From Actinokineospora terrae (lineage in GTDB: Bacteria; Actinomycetota; Actinomycetes; Mycobacteriales; Pseudonocardiaceae), in the NCBI RefSeq assembly GCF_900111175.1, contig NZ_FOGI01000001.1, positions 124,001 to 188,000 on the forward strand: a stretch of DNA of 64,000 nt, given 5' to 3'. Positions 35,403 through 43,975 of this stretch are shown here, in pieces. The notes below the pieces were generated by a model. The model saw only the letters and a list, made by a program, of their open reading frames with translations. It was not told where the DNA came from and did no database searches. Made by a program: the position numbers and the translations under genes. How positions within the stretch are numbered: position 1 is the first letter of the stretch; each line of letters starts with the position of its first letter.

Positions 35403-35900
35403 GTGTCGACCGCACCGGGCGCCGGGGAGACCGGGTCGCCGACCACCGAGGTCCCCGGTCCAGGGGTCCCTATGGAAGCACCCGTGACCGTCACGGCCGA
35501 GTCTTCCGCCGACCACATCACCGTGCGGCTCCCGGCCCGTGCCGAGCACGTCGTCACCGTGCGCAACCACGTCCGCGTCTGGCTGGCCGACTTCGGCGTC
35601 GCCATCGAGACCGCGCGCAACATCGTCATGGCGACCGACGAGGCCGTGACCAACGCCATCGACCACCGGTTCCGACCAGAGGGCGACGACGGAGCGGTGA
35701 CGCTGACGCTGCACGCGAAGGCCAAGACGATCGTCGTCACTGTCGCCGAGGACGGCTCGTGGCAGTTACCGGCCCAGGGCAACAACCCCATCGACGGTGG
35801 ATTCAACCTACCGCTCCTGCGCGTCTTGGCCGATGAGGTGCAGCTCCGCCACTCCGACGGCAGGAGCACCCTCGTCGCGCACTTCCCGCACCGCGGTTGA
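35403..35900 (+). CDS. Anti-sigma factor / ATP-binding Ser kinase (RsbW-like)
   Basis: A 165-residue protein from GTG 35403 with GGGAGG 8 nt upstream. After a 35-residue Pro/Gly-rich N-terminus comes an HATPase_c domain of the RsbW/SpoIIAB class: ATDEAVTNAIDHRF (N box) and VAEDGSW in the place of the DNGxG loop. Such proteins bind and inhibit an RpoF/SigB-type sigma factor and phosphorylate STAS antagonists. It fits the adjoining STAS and PP2C genes. The sigma factor itself is not in the window. Confidence 0.87.
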   Translation: MSTAPGAGETGSPTTEVPGPGVPMEAPVTVTAESSADHITVRLPARAEHVVTVRNHVRVWLADFGVAIETARNIVMATDEAVTNAIDHRFRPEGDDGAVTLTLHAKAKTIVVTVAEDGSWQLPAQGNNPIDGGFNLPLLRVLADEVQLRHSDGRSTLVAHFPHRG

Positions 35901-35938
35901 CCGCACACGCCCGGTCGCGAGCGGGCATAGTGAACGGC

Positions 35939-36757
35939 ATGAGCGCGCTGCGAGGGGTCAAGCGAATCGGGTACGGGGCCATGCAGTTGGCCGGGCCGGG
36001 AGTCTTCGGACCGCCCGCCGACCCCGAGGGCGCCGTCGCCGTGCTGCGCCGCGCGGTCGAGCTCGGCGTGGACCACATCGACACCTCCGACTACTACGGC
36101 CCGTACGTGGTCAACGACCTCATCGCCCGCGCGCTGCGGCCGTACCCCGCGGACCTGGTGATCGTCACCAAGATCGGAGCCCGTCGCGACGACACGGGCA
36201 ACTGGCTGCCCGCCCTCGCGCCGGACGAACTGCGCTCCGCCGTCCACGACAACCTCACCCGTCTCGGTGTGGACCGGCTCGACGTGGTCAACCTGCGCGT
36301 GATGGACGACTCGCCGCTAGAGGAGTCGTTCGCCGTTCTCGCCGCGCTACGCGAACAGGGGTTGGTAGGGGAGTTGGGGGTCAGCAACGTCACGGCCGCG
36401 CAACTCGCGAAAGCCCGCGAGATCGCGCCGGTCGCGTGTGTCCAGAACCTCTACAACGTCACCGAGCGCGCGGACGACCCGGTGATCGAGGAGACCAACC
36501 GGCTCGGGATCGCCTACGTGCCGTTCTTCCCGCTCGGTGGGTTCCAGCCGATCCAGGCCGAGGTCCTGCACACCGTGGCGGCCAGGCACGGGGCCACCGA
36601 CCGGCAGGTCGCGCTCGCCTGGCTGCTCGCCAGGTCCCCCAACATCCTGCTCATCCCCGGCACCAAGACCGTCGCCCACCTCGAGCAGAACCTCGCCGCG
36701 GGTGACCTCGCGCTCACCCCCGCCGACCTGGCCGAACTCGACGCGATCGCGGGCTGA
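35939..36757 (+). CDS. Aldo/keto reductase
   Basis: A 272-residue NAD(P)H-dependent oxidoreductase. ATG 35939 is chosen (in-frame GTG at 35930 is also possible; a CATAGT -10-like box at 35926-35931 favours a leaderless ATG start). The TIM-barrel family marks are clear: catalytic Asp and Tyr in HIDTSDYYG, Lys in VIVTKIGARRDD, the LGVDRLDVVNLRVMDD strand and the C-terminal cofactor loop LLIPGTKTVAHLEQN. The physiological carbonyl substrate is not known. Confidence 0.9.
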   Translation: MSALRGVKRIGYGAMQLAGPGVFGPPADPEGAVAVLRRAVELGVDHIDTSDYYGPYVVNDLIARALRPYPADLVIVTKIGARRDDTGNWLPALAPDELRSAVHDNLTRLGVDRLDVVNLRVMDDSPLEESFAVLAALREQGLVGELGVSNVTAAQLAKAREIAPVACVQNLYNVTERADDPVIEETNRLGIAYVPFFPLGGFQPIQAEVLHTVAARHGATDRQVALAWLLARSPNILLIPGTKTVAHLEQNLAAGDLALTPADLAELDAIAG

Positions 36758-36797
36758 GCCACCCCGAGAACCGTGGTGGGCCGTCGGTGGCCGCTGC

Positions 36798-36809
36798 TAG
36801 TCTGGCCGC
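36798..36809 (+). promoter_or_regulatory. Candidate leaderless promoter of the cyclopropane-synthase gene
   Basis: TAGTCT at 36798-36803 ends 6 nt before GTG 36810, with no ribosome site in between. The same spacing is seen at the LAL gene. The -35 element is not clear. Confidence 0.45.
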
Positions 36810-37961
36810 GTGACGGGGCAGAAAGCCGACTGGGGCGCCTTCGGGCGGCGCTACCGTACGTACTTCCGCAAGCGGGACGAGGTGCCCTTCCGCGTCCAGC
36901 CGCCGACCGGGGACGGGCGCACGCTGGGGTCGGGCGAACCGGTGTTCACCCTGGTGGCCAACAACAACGCGGGCATGTCGGCGTTGAACTCCCTCGACCA
37001 GGTGCAGGTCGGTCTCGCCTACCTCGACGGCAACATCGATATCGAGGGCGACATCTTGACCGCGCTCGAGGTGCGCAAGTTCTTCGGCGACTTCCACCCG
37101 ATCTCTTACGCCAACAGGTTCCTGCCCGCCGTGGTGCGCGGTAAGACCGAGCACGACCGCCGGTCCATCACCGCGCACTACGACCGCGACCCGGAGTTCT
37201 TCCTGTCCTTCTTGGACGAGCGGCACCGCTGCTACACCCAGGGTTCGTTCAAATCGGACGACGAGCCCATCGAGGACGCCATGACCCGCAAGATGGACCT
37301 GGCGATCGAGCAGCTCGGCCTCAACCCCGGCGACACCGTGCTCGAGGTCGGCGGCGGATGGGGCGCGTTCGTCGAACACGCGGGCCGCAAGGGCATCGAG
37401 GTCACCACCCTGACCCTGTCCGAGCCCTCGGAGCTCTACCTCAAGGACCTCATCGCCCGCGAGGGCCTGCCCTGCCAGGTGTTGCGGCAGCACGTCTTCG
37501 AGTACTCGCCCGGCGTGAAGTACGACGCCGTGGTCAACATGGGTGTCACCGAGCACCTGCCCGACTACGCCAGGTCGCTGGCCAAGTACGAAGAGCTGCT
37601 GAAGCCGGGCGGGCGGGTCTACCTGGACGCGTTGGCGATGCGCGCCAAGCACCGCGTGTCCACGTTCATGAGCCGGTACATCTACCCGGGTGTGTCGAGC
37701 CCTCTGCTGCTGCACGACTACCTGCGGCACGTGGCGAAGTCGCCGTTCGACCTCGTGTCAGTGGACGACGAGCGCCACAACTACTACCTCACCTGCAAGA
37801 TCTGGGCCGAAAAGCTCGACGCCAACCGGGAGCACGTCATCCGCACCTGGGGCGAGCCGCTGTACCGGCACTTCCGGCTGTTCCTCTGGGGCTCCGCCTC
37901 GGGTTTCCACACCGGACTCGTCCAGGCCTACCGCTGGGCACTGGAGCTTCCCGCCCGCTGA
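36810..37961 (+). CDS. Cyclopropane-fatty-acid-synthase-type SAM methyltransferase
   Basis: A 383-residue class I methyltransferase from GTG 36810. An N-terminal helical region (VGLAYLDGNIDIEGDI, characteristic of the CFA synthase family) precedes the Rossmann SAM domain, motif I VLEVGGGWGAFVEHAG near residue 180. HYDRDPEFFLSFL and YTQGSFKSDDE are lipid-methyltransferase family marks. It would use SAM to modify an acyl lipid, either cyclopropanation or methylation; the exact reaction is not decided by sequence. Confidence 0.87.
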   Translation: MTGQKADWGAFGRRYRTYFRKRDEVPFRVQPPTGDGRTLGSGEPVFTLVANNNAGMSALNSLDQVQVGLAYLDGNIDIEGDILTALEVRKFFGDFHPISYANRFLPAVVRGKTEHDRRSITAHYDRDPEFFLSFLDERHRCYTQGSFKSDDEPIEDAMTRKMDLAIEQLGLNPGDTVLEVGGGWGAFVEHAGRKGIEVTTLTLSEPSELYLKDLIAREGLPCQVLRQHVFEYSPGVKYDAVVNMGVTEHLPDYARSLAKYEELLKPGGRVYLDALAMRAKHRVSTFMSRYIYPGVSSPLLLHDYLRHVAKSPFDLVSVDDERHNYYLTCKIWAEKLDANREHVIRTWGEPLYRHFRLFLWGSASGFHTGLVQAYRWALELPAR

Positions 37962-38069
37962 CCTGGGCCTGTGCACAACTCGACGCGACTGTCGGTGCCC
38001 GCCGCTACCCTCTGCGTGAGTGGTCGGAATGGTTCCCTCCACTTCGGACGATGAGGTGGGGGCAGGCGG

Positions 38070-41000
38070 ATGGGCACCGAAGCCGCACTGGTGGCCGCGG
38101 GCGCGGTACTGCCGGGCGTGAGCGCGGGCGGCGACCGGGACACCCTGGTGGCCAGGCACTACGAACACCCGGCCCTCGAGGACCGGGTCGTGGTGCGGCT
38201 GGTGCCGGAGGTGCTGGGGGTCGCCGAGGATCTGACAGCGCAGTACCTGGGGTTCGCGGCGCCGGTGAGCACCGTCCCGGTCGGTGTGGCGCGGCGCTCG
38301 GCGCTGGGGTTCCCGGCGTGGGCGCTGATCCACGACCCCGGCAACGCGCGGCACGCGCTGGCGCTGGTCAAGGACATCGAGCGGCTGGACCGGGTGGCGA
38401 AGTCCAAGGCGGGCTCCGCCAAGGACGGTTTCGCCGACCTGGCGACGATGCTGGGCCGCTCGGCGCCGCACTTCCTGCCGACCTTCTACGAAGAGGCCGC
38501 GCGGATCTTCCTCAGGCACGGCAACGCGACCTACGCGGCGACGATGTTCGGCAAGGCGCGCGAGGCCGAGCAGGTCCACGACCTCGCCATCGACGGCGAA
38601 CGCGTCCGGTCGGTGTTCCTGGAGTTCGCCTTCGCCGGGGTGCTGCCCGCGAAGGCGTTGACCGCGCACGCGAAGGACCTGGCCCGCCGGTTCCCGCCCG
38701 CCGAGGCGTACGGGCGGTTCCGCACCCTGTGCGTGGAGCGGGTCCGCGGCGGACTGCCGCCGCACGCGGGCATGCCCGAGGACCTGCGCAGGCTCGCCAA
38801 GGCCGCGAAGCTGGACCTGCGCACCGAGGACAAGTGGGTGCTGCGCGAGATCCTCGGCACCGCGTCGATCTCGCGGGCCGCCACCGGGTTCTGGAAGTCC
38901 TACCGCGACTCGCTCGTCGCGCTGGCCGCCGAGGAACCCGGGATCCGGGCCCGGCTGCTGGCGTTCGTGCCCCGCCAGCGCGGCACCACCGACACCTGGC
39001 TGGACATCCTCACCGCGGGCGGCGCGACCGGGGCGCTCACCGGCCCGCCCGACCCGACCGTGTCCACCACCCCCGCCGGGTGGCTGGGGGAGATCGTCGC
39101 CGCGCGGTGGAGCGACTGGCAGGCGCCCGCCCGCAGCCAGGCGCTGCTCACCCTGGTCGCGGCCATGGTCGGCAGGCTGGTCGCCGACGCGGAGCCGGTC
39201 GCGGTGGTCGCCCGCCGCGACGACGTCGAACTCGACCTGCTCGACCTGTTGCTGGCCAACGGGGTCCCGCTGCGGCTCGGCACCGAACCGCTCGACATGG
39301 GCCTGCGCCAGTGGATCGCCGACGACGGCCCCGGCCGCCGCGACCTCGCCGCGGTGGCGGGCGGGGAACTCGGGTCCCGGCTGGGGTCGCAGGTGGTCAA
39401 CTACCTCCGGCAGTCCAACCGGGGCAAGGTCGCCGACATCGAGCAGGTGCGCGCGGTCATGGCCGTGCCCGGTCTGCGCGCCGCCCTGCGCGACCTGCTC
39501 ACCACCCGCGCCGCCGCGCCGAGGAAGACGGTGCAGGGCCTCGCGGACGCGGTGCAGGAGTTCGCGGTGCTCGGCACCCCGTACGCGTTCACCGATGTCC
39601 CCGAGGCCGCCGACACCCTCGCCGCGACCGATGTCGTGGCGGCGTTGCAGCGCACACTCAGGGCCGGTCTCCTCGACGAACTCGGCTGGCCAGCGCTCGA
39701 CGAGGCGGCCGAGGCGTACCTGACCCGGACCAAGCACCACGTCGAGGTCGTCGGCGAGGGGTGGCCCGCGCTGGTGCTGGGCAAGCAGGACCACTTCGTG
39801 GCGGTCGGCCCGGACGGTGTGCTCGCCGAGCACACCGCGCGGATCCCGGCCGACGCCCGGAGCCAGTGGTCCTACTCGGCCACCGCGCACTGGTTCGACG
39901 GCGGGCTGCTGGTCAACTGGCGCGGTCCGGACGGGATCCTCGCCTACTGGGCGGACAACCCGGCCAAGCAGTTCGAGCCCGGCGAGTTGAACGTCTGGAA
40001 CCGCGTTGGCGCCAACGCGTCCATCGCGCTGCCCGGCGGCGGCAGGTTCACCGGCAAGCGAGCGGTGCACCCGGGTGACACCAGGCTTCCTGAGCCTAGA
40101 GCGGCTTTCGGCGACGGTTCCACCGTCTGGTCCGCGCGCTACGGCACCACCTGGGAATGGTTCCAGGTCGATCCCGCCACCGGCGCGACCGGTCGGGTGG
40201 GGCGTCCGGCGTTCCTCGACGACTTCGCCGCCGAGGGCGCCCGCCTGGAACTGCTCAAGTGCGACCTCAGGCCCACCGCGCCCGGCACGGAGTCGAGTCC
40301 GCTGGGGGCCGCGGGCGGCCTGCACGGGTGGCGGCTGCGGCAAGAGGCCGATGGGACGTGGACCGGCGAGGGCATCGACGGCCGCCGGATCAATTCCCCG
40401 CACCAGGTGAGCGCCCTGCTCGACCTGCCGGGCAGCCGCGTCGCCGTGGTGCGCGAGTACGGCGCCCAGCGCCTGCTCGACGCCGAGGGCGAGGTCCTGG
40501 CCAGGGTGTCCGATGGCGCGCACCACCCCGACTACGCGGAGGGGACACCGCTGGTGGTGCCGCTGCACTGGTGGCACGTGCTGCGCCCGCGGGACGAGGC
40601 CGGGTCGGCGGCCCTGCGCGCGGTGAGCCGGGGCGCCGTCGAGAAGATGCTCAAGGCCGCGGTCGCCGAGCGGGACGGCGACGGTGAGTCCGCTGTGCGC
40701 GCGGTGTTCTCGGCGCTGCGGGCGGGCAAGCAGGACAGGGTCGCCAAGGCGGTGCTCGCGGGTCTGCCCGGCCTCAGCCACCCCGCGCTGGTGGCGGGGG
40801 TGGTCGGTGTCGTGCGCATGGCCGCCGAGCACCTCGTGCGGCTGCGCGCCTTCGGCGACATCGCCAAGGCGGCGCGCGAGCAGGGCGACTGGCTCGTCGG
40901 CACCGGGCCGGTGGTGACCGAGGACGAGGTCAACGCCGCGCTCAACCACTTCGGCCGCTACGAGAGCGGTCGGCCGACCGGCGCCGCCACCACGATGCCC

Positions 41001-42836
41001 GCCGCACTCGACGCCCTGCGCGCCGCCGCCGGTCGGTCCACACCGGACGCCGGACCGCTGCCGGGGCCGCTGGCCTCGGACTGGGTCGACGCCCTGCCGC
41101 ACCTCGGTCTGCTGGTGCAGCGCGCCGCGTCCCCGGTCACCCCGGAGACCGAGCGGGCCACGCTGGCGCACGTGCTGCGGTGGACCGCGGACAGCGGTGT
41201 CCTCGACCAGCCGGGCCGGTGGCGGCGGGCGATGGTGCGGCTGCCGGAGAAGGTCTCCATCGACCGCCACCACGTGATCCCGGTGCGCGACGGGTTCATC
41301 GTCGTGGTCGACGGCGGGTGGTACGGCCGCGAGGCGACCGCCCTGCAGTACACCAGGAAGCCGGGGCAGTTCGACCTGCCACGCGACTGGTCCCTCGCGC
41401 ACGGCGAGGAGGTGCCGACCGCCCTCGGTCGCGAGTGGATCGAGGAGTTCCTGCGCCTGCTGGACCGCGACGGTGCCGTGCCGTGGCGCCCGGAAGCGGT
41501 GACGGCGTTGGTCGAGGAGACCGGGATGGGCAGCGCGGAAGCCGCCTACCTGCTCGCCGGACTGCCCGGCGTCGACATGTGGGCCTCGACGTTCATCAGC
41601 ACCGAGAACCGCGCCCTGCTGGGGTTGTCGCTGCCGGGTGCGAAGGCCGCCAAGCAGCGCATGAAGAACATCGACCCCCACCTGCGCAGGCGTTTGCTGG
41701 CCGCGACCACCCCGACGCTGCCCGGCGCGCTGTGGGACACGGGCCCGGACGTCGCCGCGGTGGCCCGGGTGTGGGTCGAGGCGGTCGGCCGGTCCCGACC
41801 GGTGCCCGACGACGTGCTCGTGGAGGCGGCCAGGCTTCCGCTGCGCGGCCCCGCCGACCGGGTCGTCGCCGTGCTCAACCCGGGCACCTCGGTGCTGGTC
41901 AGGGACGCGGAGATGCGGCTCGACGGCGACAAGCTGGTCTCCCGCAACGCGGACGGGTTCCACGGCGCCGACCTGTACGACGTGCCGCAGGTCCTGCTGT
42001 GGCTCGCGCAGCGGCTGCCCGCGTCGTCGCCGCACCGCGCGACCGTGGCCGAGTCACTGGCCCTGGTGCGGCAGCGGGTGGCGCACCCCGACTTCGCGGT
42101 GTCGCTCGGCAACATGGTCGACGAGTCCGCCGTGCGCGCGCTGCTGGGGGTGGAGTTGCCCGAGCCCGCGGACACCGTCAAGGTGCGTGACTGGCTCACC
42201 CTCACCAGTGCCGCCCGGTGGTCCTACCTGATGCTGTGGCCAGGACGGCTCGGTCAGCATGACCGGGACCTCTTAGTCGCTGTCGCCGAGATGACCGAGT
42301 CGCAGCACGTTGTGGCTGCCTTGGACCTGATCGCCGCTGACGGAGTCGTCGCCGCGTGCGCGGTGCCCTCCGCGGGCGACGCGGGCTCCTACTACCAGGA
42401 TCCGACTTTCTCCGTACCGCACCTGGTGAAGGAGGCCGTCGAGCAGCACGGCTTGGATGAGGACGCCGCATCGCTCTACCTGCAACTGTTGGCGCTACCG
42501 GACCCGACGGATGCCAACGTGGCTCGCTGGACCGGCTGGACACCGGCGCGGTCGCGCAAGGCCCGCGCGGCGCTCGCCGAGACCGACCTGGTCGTGACCG
42601 CGAAACGCACCAGGGCGGGCCGGTCCCTGTTCCTCCCCGGCGGCTGGCTCGCGCTCGCCGCACCCCACCTACCTCTGGAGACGTGGAAAACCGCGATGTT
42701 CGGCTTCACCGACACCCCGCGCGGCGTGATCGCCGCCCGGGAACCCCTCGCCGACCTGTTCGCCCGGGCGTGGTCCCGGGCCACCACCGGCGACGCGCCC
42801 GGCTACGAGGAACTCCGCACCGGGCGGCGGCGATGA
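38070..42836 (+). CDS. Large MoxR-VWA module protein (YehI-position)
   Basis: A 1588-residue soluble protein from ATG 38070 after GAGGTGGGGGCAGG. No signal peptide or membrane segment. Much of it is helical repeat-like; a winged-helix-like stretch occurs late (ARWTGWTPARSRKARAALAETDL, then KRTRAGRSLFLPGG). It lies first in an overlap-coupled operon with a MoxR ATPase, a DUF5682-VWA fusion and a SWIM protein, the place held by the large YehI (DUF4132) protein in E. coli. I do not see clear DUF4132 motifs myself, so this is positional analogy. It may be the target-recognition or scaffold component. Confidence 0.75.
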   Translation: MGTEAALVAAGAVLPGVSAGGDRDTLVARHYEHPALEDRVVVRLVPEVLGVAEDLTAQYLGFAAPVSTVPVGVARRSALGFPAWALIHDPGNARHALALVKDIERLDRVAKSKAGSAKDGFADLATMLGRSAPHFLPTFYEEAARIFLRHGNATYAATMFGKAREAEQVHDLAIDGERVRSVFLEFAFAGVLPAKALTAHAKDLARRFPPAEAYGRFRTLCVERVRGGLPPHAGMPEDLRRLAKAAKLDLRTEDKWVLREILGTASISRAATGFWKSYRDSLVALAAEEPGIRARLLAFVPRQRGTTDTWLDILTAGGATGALTGPPDPTVSTTPAGWLGEIVAARWSDWQAPARSQALLTLVAAMVGRLVADAEPVAVVARRDDVELDLLDLLLANGVPLRLGTEPLDMGLRQWIADDGPGRRDLAAVAGGELGSRLGSQVVNYLRQSNRGKVADIEQVRAVMAVPGLRAALRDLLTTRAAAPRKTVQGLADAVQEFAVLGTPYAFTDVPEAADTLAATDVVAALQRTLRAGLLDELGWPALDEAAEAYLTRTKHHVEVVGEGWPALVLGKQDHFVAVGPDGVLAEHTARIPADARSQWSYSATAHWFDGGLLVNWRGPDGILAYWADNPAKQFEPGELNVWNRVGANASIALPGGGRFTGKRAVHPGDTRLPEPRAAFGDGSTVWSARYGTTWEWFQVDPATGATGRVGRPAFLDDFAAEGARLELLKCDLRPTAPGTESSPLGAAGGLHGWRLRQEADGTWTGEGIDGRRINSPHQVSALLDLPGSRVAVVREYGAQRLLDAEGEVLARVSDGAHHPDYAEGTPLVVPLHWWHVLRPRDEAGSAALRAVSRGAVEKMLKAAVAERDGDGESAVRAVFSALRAGKQDRVAKAVLAGLPGLSHPALVAGVVGVVRMAAEHLVRLRAFGDIAKAAREQGDWLVGTGPVVTEDEVNAALNHFGRYESGRPTGAATTMPAALDALRAAAGRSTPDAGPLPGPLASDWVDALPHLGLLVQRAASPVTPETERATLAHVLRWTADSGVLDQPGRWRRAMVRLPEKVSIDRHHVIPVRDGFIVVVDGGWYGREATALQYTRKPGQFDLPRDWSLAHGEEVPTALGREWIEEFLRLLDRDGAVPWRPEAVTALVEETGMGSAEAAYLLAGLPGVDMWASTFISTENRALLGLSLPGAKAAKQRMKNIDPHLRRRLLAATTPTLPGALWDTGPDVAAVARVWVEAVGRSRPVPDDVLVEAARLPLRGPADRVVAVLNPGTSVLVRDAEMRLDGDKLVSRNADGFHGADLYDVPQVLLWLAQRLPASSPHRATVAESLALVRQRVAHPDFAVSLGNMVDESAVRALLGVELPEPADTVKVRDWLTLTSAARWSYLMLWPGRLGQHDRDLLVAVAEMTESQHVVAALDLIAADGVVAACAVPSAGDAGSYYQDPTFSVPHLVKEAVEQHGLDEDAASLYLQLLALPDPTDANVARWTGWTPARSRKARAALAETDLVVTAKRTRAGRSLFLPGGWLALAAPHLPLETWKTAMFGFTDTPRGVIAAREPLADLFARAWSRATTGDAPGYEELRTGRRR

Positions 42837-43975
42837 CCGAGCCGAAGACCCGGCAGGTCGAACCAGCCGAGGACGCGTACCGCGAGGAGTTGGCGTTCCT
42901 CGCCGCCTACGACACTGGCCGCAAACCGCCGGGGTGGCTGCTGACGCCCCGCGCTGCCGTCACCTTCGTGATGGGCAGCGAGGCGTTGATCCTGCCCAAG
43001 GCCGTCGCCGGTCTGCCGTCCAGGTTGGCGATCAGCCCGAAGTTCGTCGGCGAGCGGGCGCTGGTGGAACGCGCCGTCATCACCCTGGCCGGGGAGCGCG
43101 GGCTGCTGCTCGTCGGCGAACCGGGTACCGCCAAGTCCATGCTGTCCGAGCTGCTGGCCGCGGCCGTGTCGGGCACCAGCCAGCTGGTGGTCCAGGGAAC
43201 GGCGGGGACCACCGAGGACCAGCTGCGCTACGGCTGGAACTACGCCCTGCTGCTCGCCGAGGGGCCGAGCGCTCGGGCGTTGGTGCCGTCGCCGGTGCTC
43301 ACCGCCATGCGCACCGGCGGCGTCGTGCGCATCGAGGAAGTCACCCGGTGTCTGCCCGAGGTGCAGGACGCGCTGGTGTCGATCCTGTCCGACCGGCGCA
43401 TCGCCGTGCCCGAGCTGTCCGGCACCGATGACGCCACCGTGCACGCCGCGCCCGGCTTCACCGTGATCGCGACCGCCAACCTGCGCGACCGCGGTGTGTC
43501 CGAGATGTCGGCGGCGCTCAAGCGCCGGTTCAACTTCGAGGCGGTCGGCCCGATCGGTGACCTCGCCGCCGAGACGGCGCTGGTCCGCAGGCAGGCCACG
43601 GCCGCGCTCGACCGGGTCGAGGCGCCGTTCGCCATCGACGACGTGGTGCTCGAGGCCCTGGTCACCGCGTTCCGCGACCTGCGCAACGGGACGTCGGTGG
43701 AGGGCTGGGCGGTCGAGCGGCCCACCACGGTCATGAGCACCGCGGAGGCCGTGTCCGTCGCGACCTCCCTCGGCCTGGCGAACGCGTACTTCACCAGCGA
43801 CCGCGACCCGTTGTCGCTGCTGCCCGGCCACCTGCTCGGCGTCGTCCGCAAGGACGACCCGACCGACGCGGCCCGGCTGCTCGCCTACTGGGACGGCGCG
43901 GTCCGCCGCCGCGCCGAGTCCGGCACCCACACCTGGCGCCGCCTCTGGGACCTGCGCGATGTCCTCGACCAGTAG
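42833..43975 (+). CDS. MoxR-family AAA ATPase
   Basis: A 380-residue AAA+ protein starting ATG 42833, overlapping the previous stop (ATGA). Walker A is VGEPGTAKS near residue 92 and Walker B VVRIEEVTRC, then the sensor ATANLRDRGVSEM and the arginine-finger region ALKRRFNFEAVGP. GTAKS rather than GTGKS is usual for this MoxR subgroup. MoxR ATPases work with VWA proteins to remodel or mature partners; the VWA partner is the next gene. It corresponds to YehL of E. coli. Confidence 0.9.
   Translation: MTEPKTRQVEPAEDAYREELAFLAAYDTGRKPPGWLLTPRAAVTFVMGSEALILPKAVAGLPSRLAISPKFVGERALVERAVITLAGERGLLLVGEPGTAKSMLSELLAAAVSGTSQLVVQGTAGTTEDQLRYGWNYALLLAEGPSARALVPSPVLTAMRTGGVVRIEEVTRCLPEVQDALVSILSDRRIAVPELSGTDDATVHAAPGFTVIATANLRDRGVSEMSAALKRRFNFEAVGPIGDLAAETALVRRQATAALDRVEAPFAIDDVVLEALVTAFRDLRNGTSVEGWAVERPTTVMSTAEAVSVATSLGLANAYFTSDRDPLSLLPGHLLGVVRKDDPTDAARLLAYWDGAVRRRAESGTHTWRRLWDLRDVLDQ

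Noticed and set aside
37758..42035. A minus-strand 1425-codon open frame
   Set aside because: It is antisense to the 1588-residue gene and its translation is low-complexity Arg/Gly/Gln/Val text with no domain motif, an effect of GC-biased third positions.
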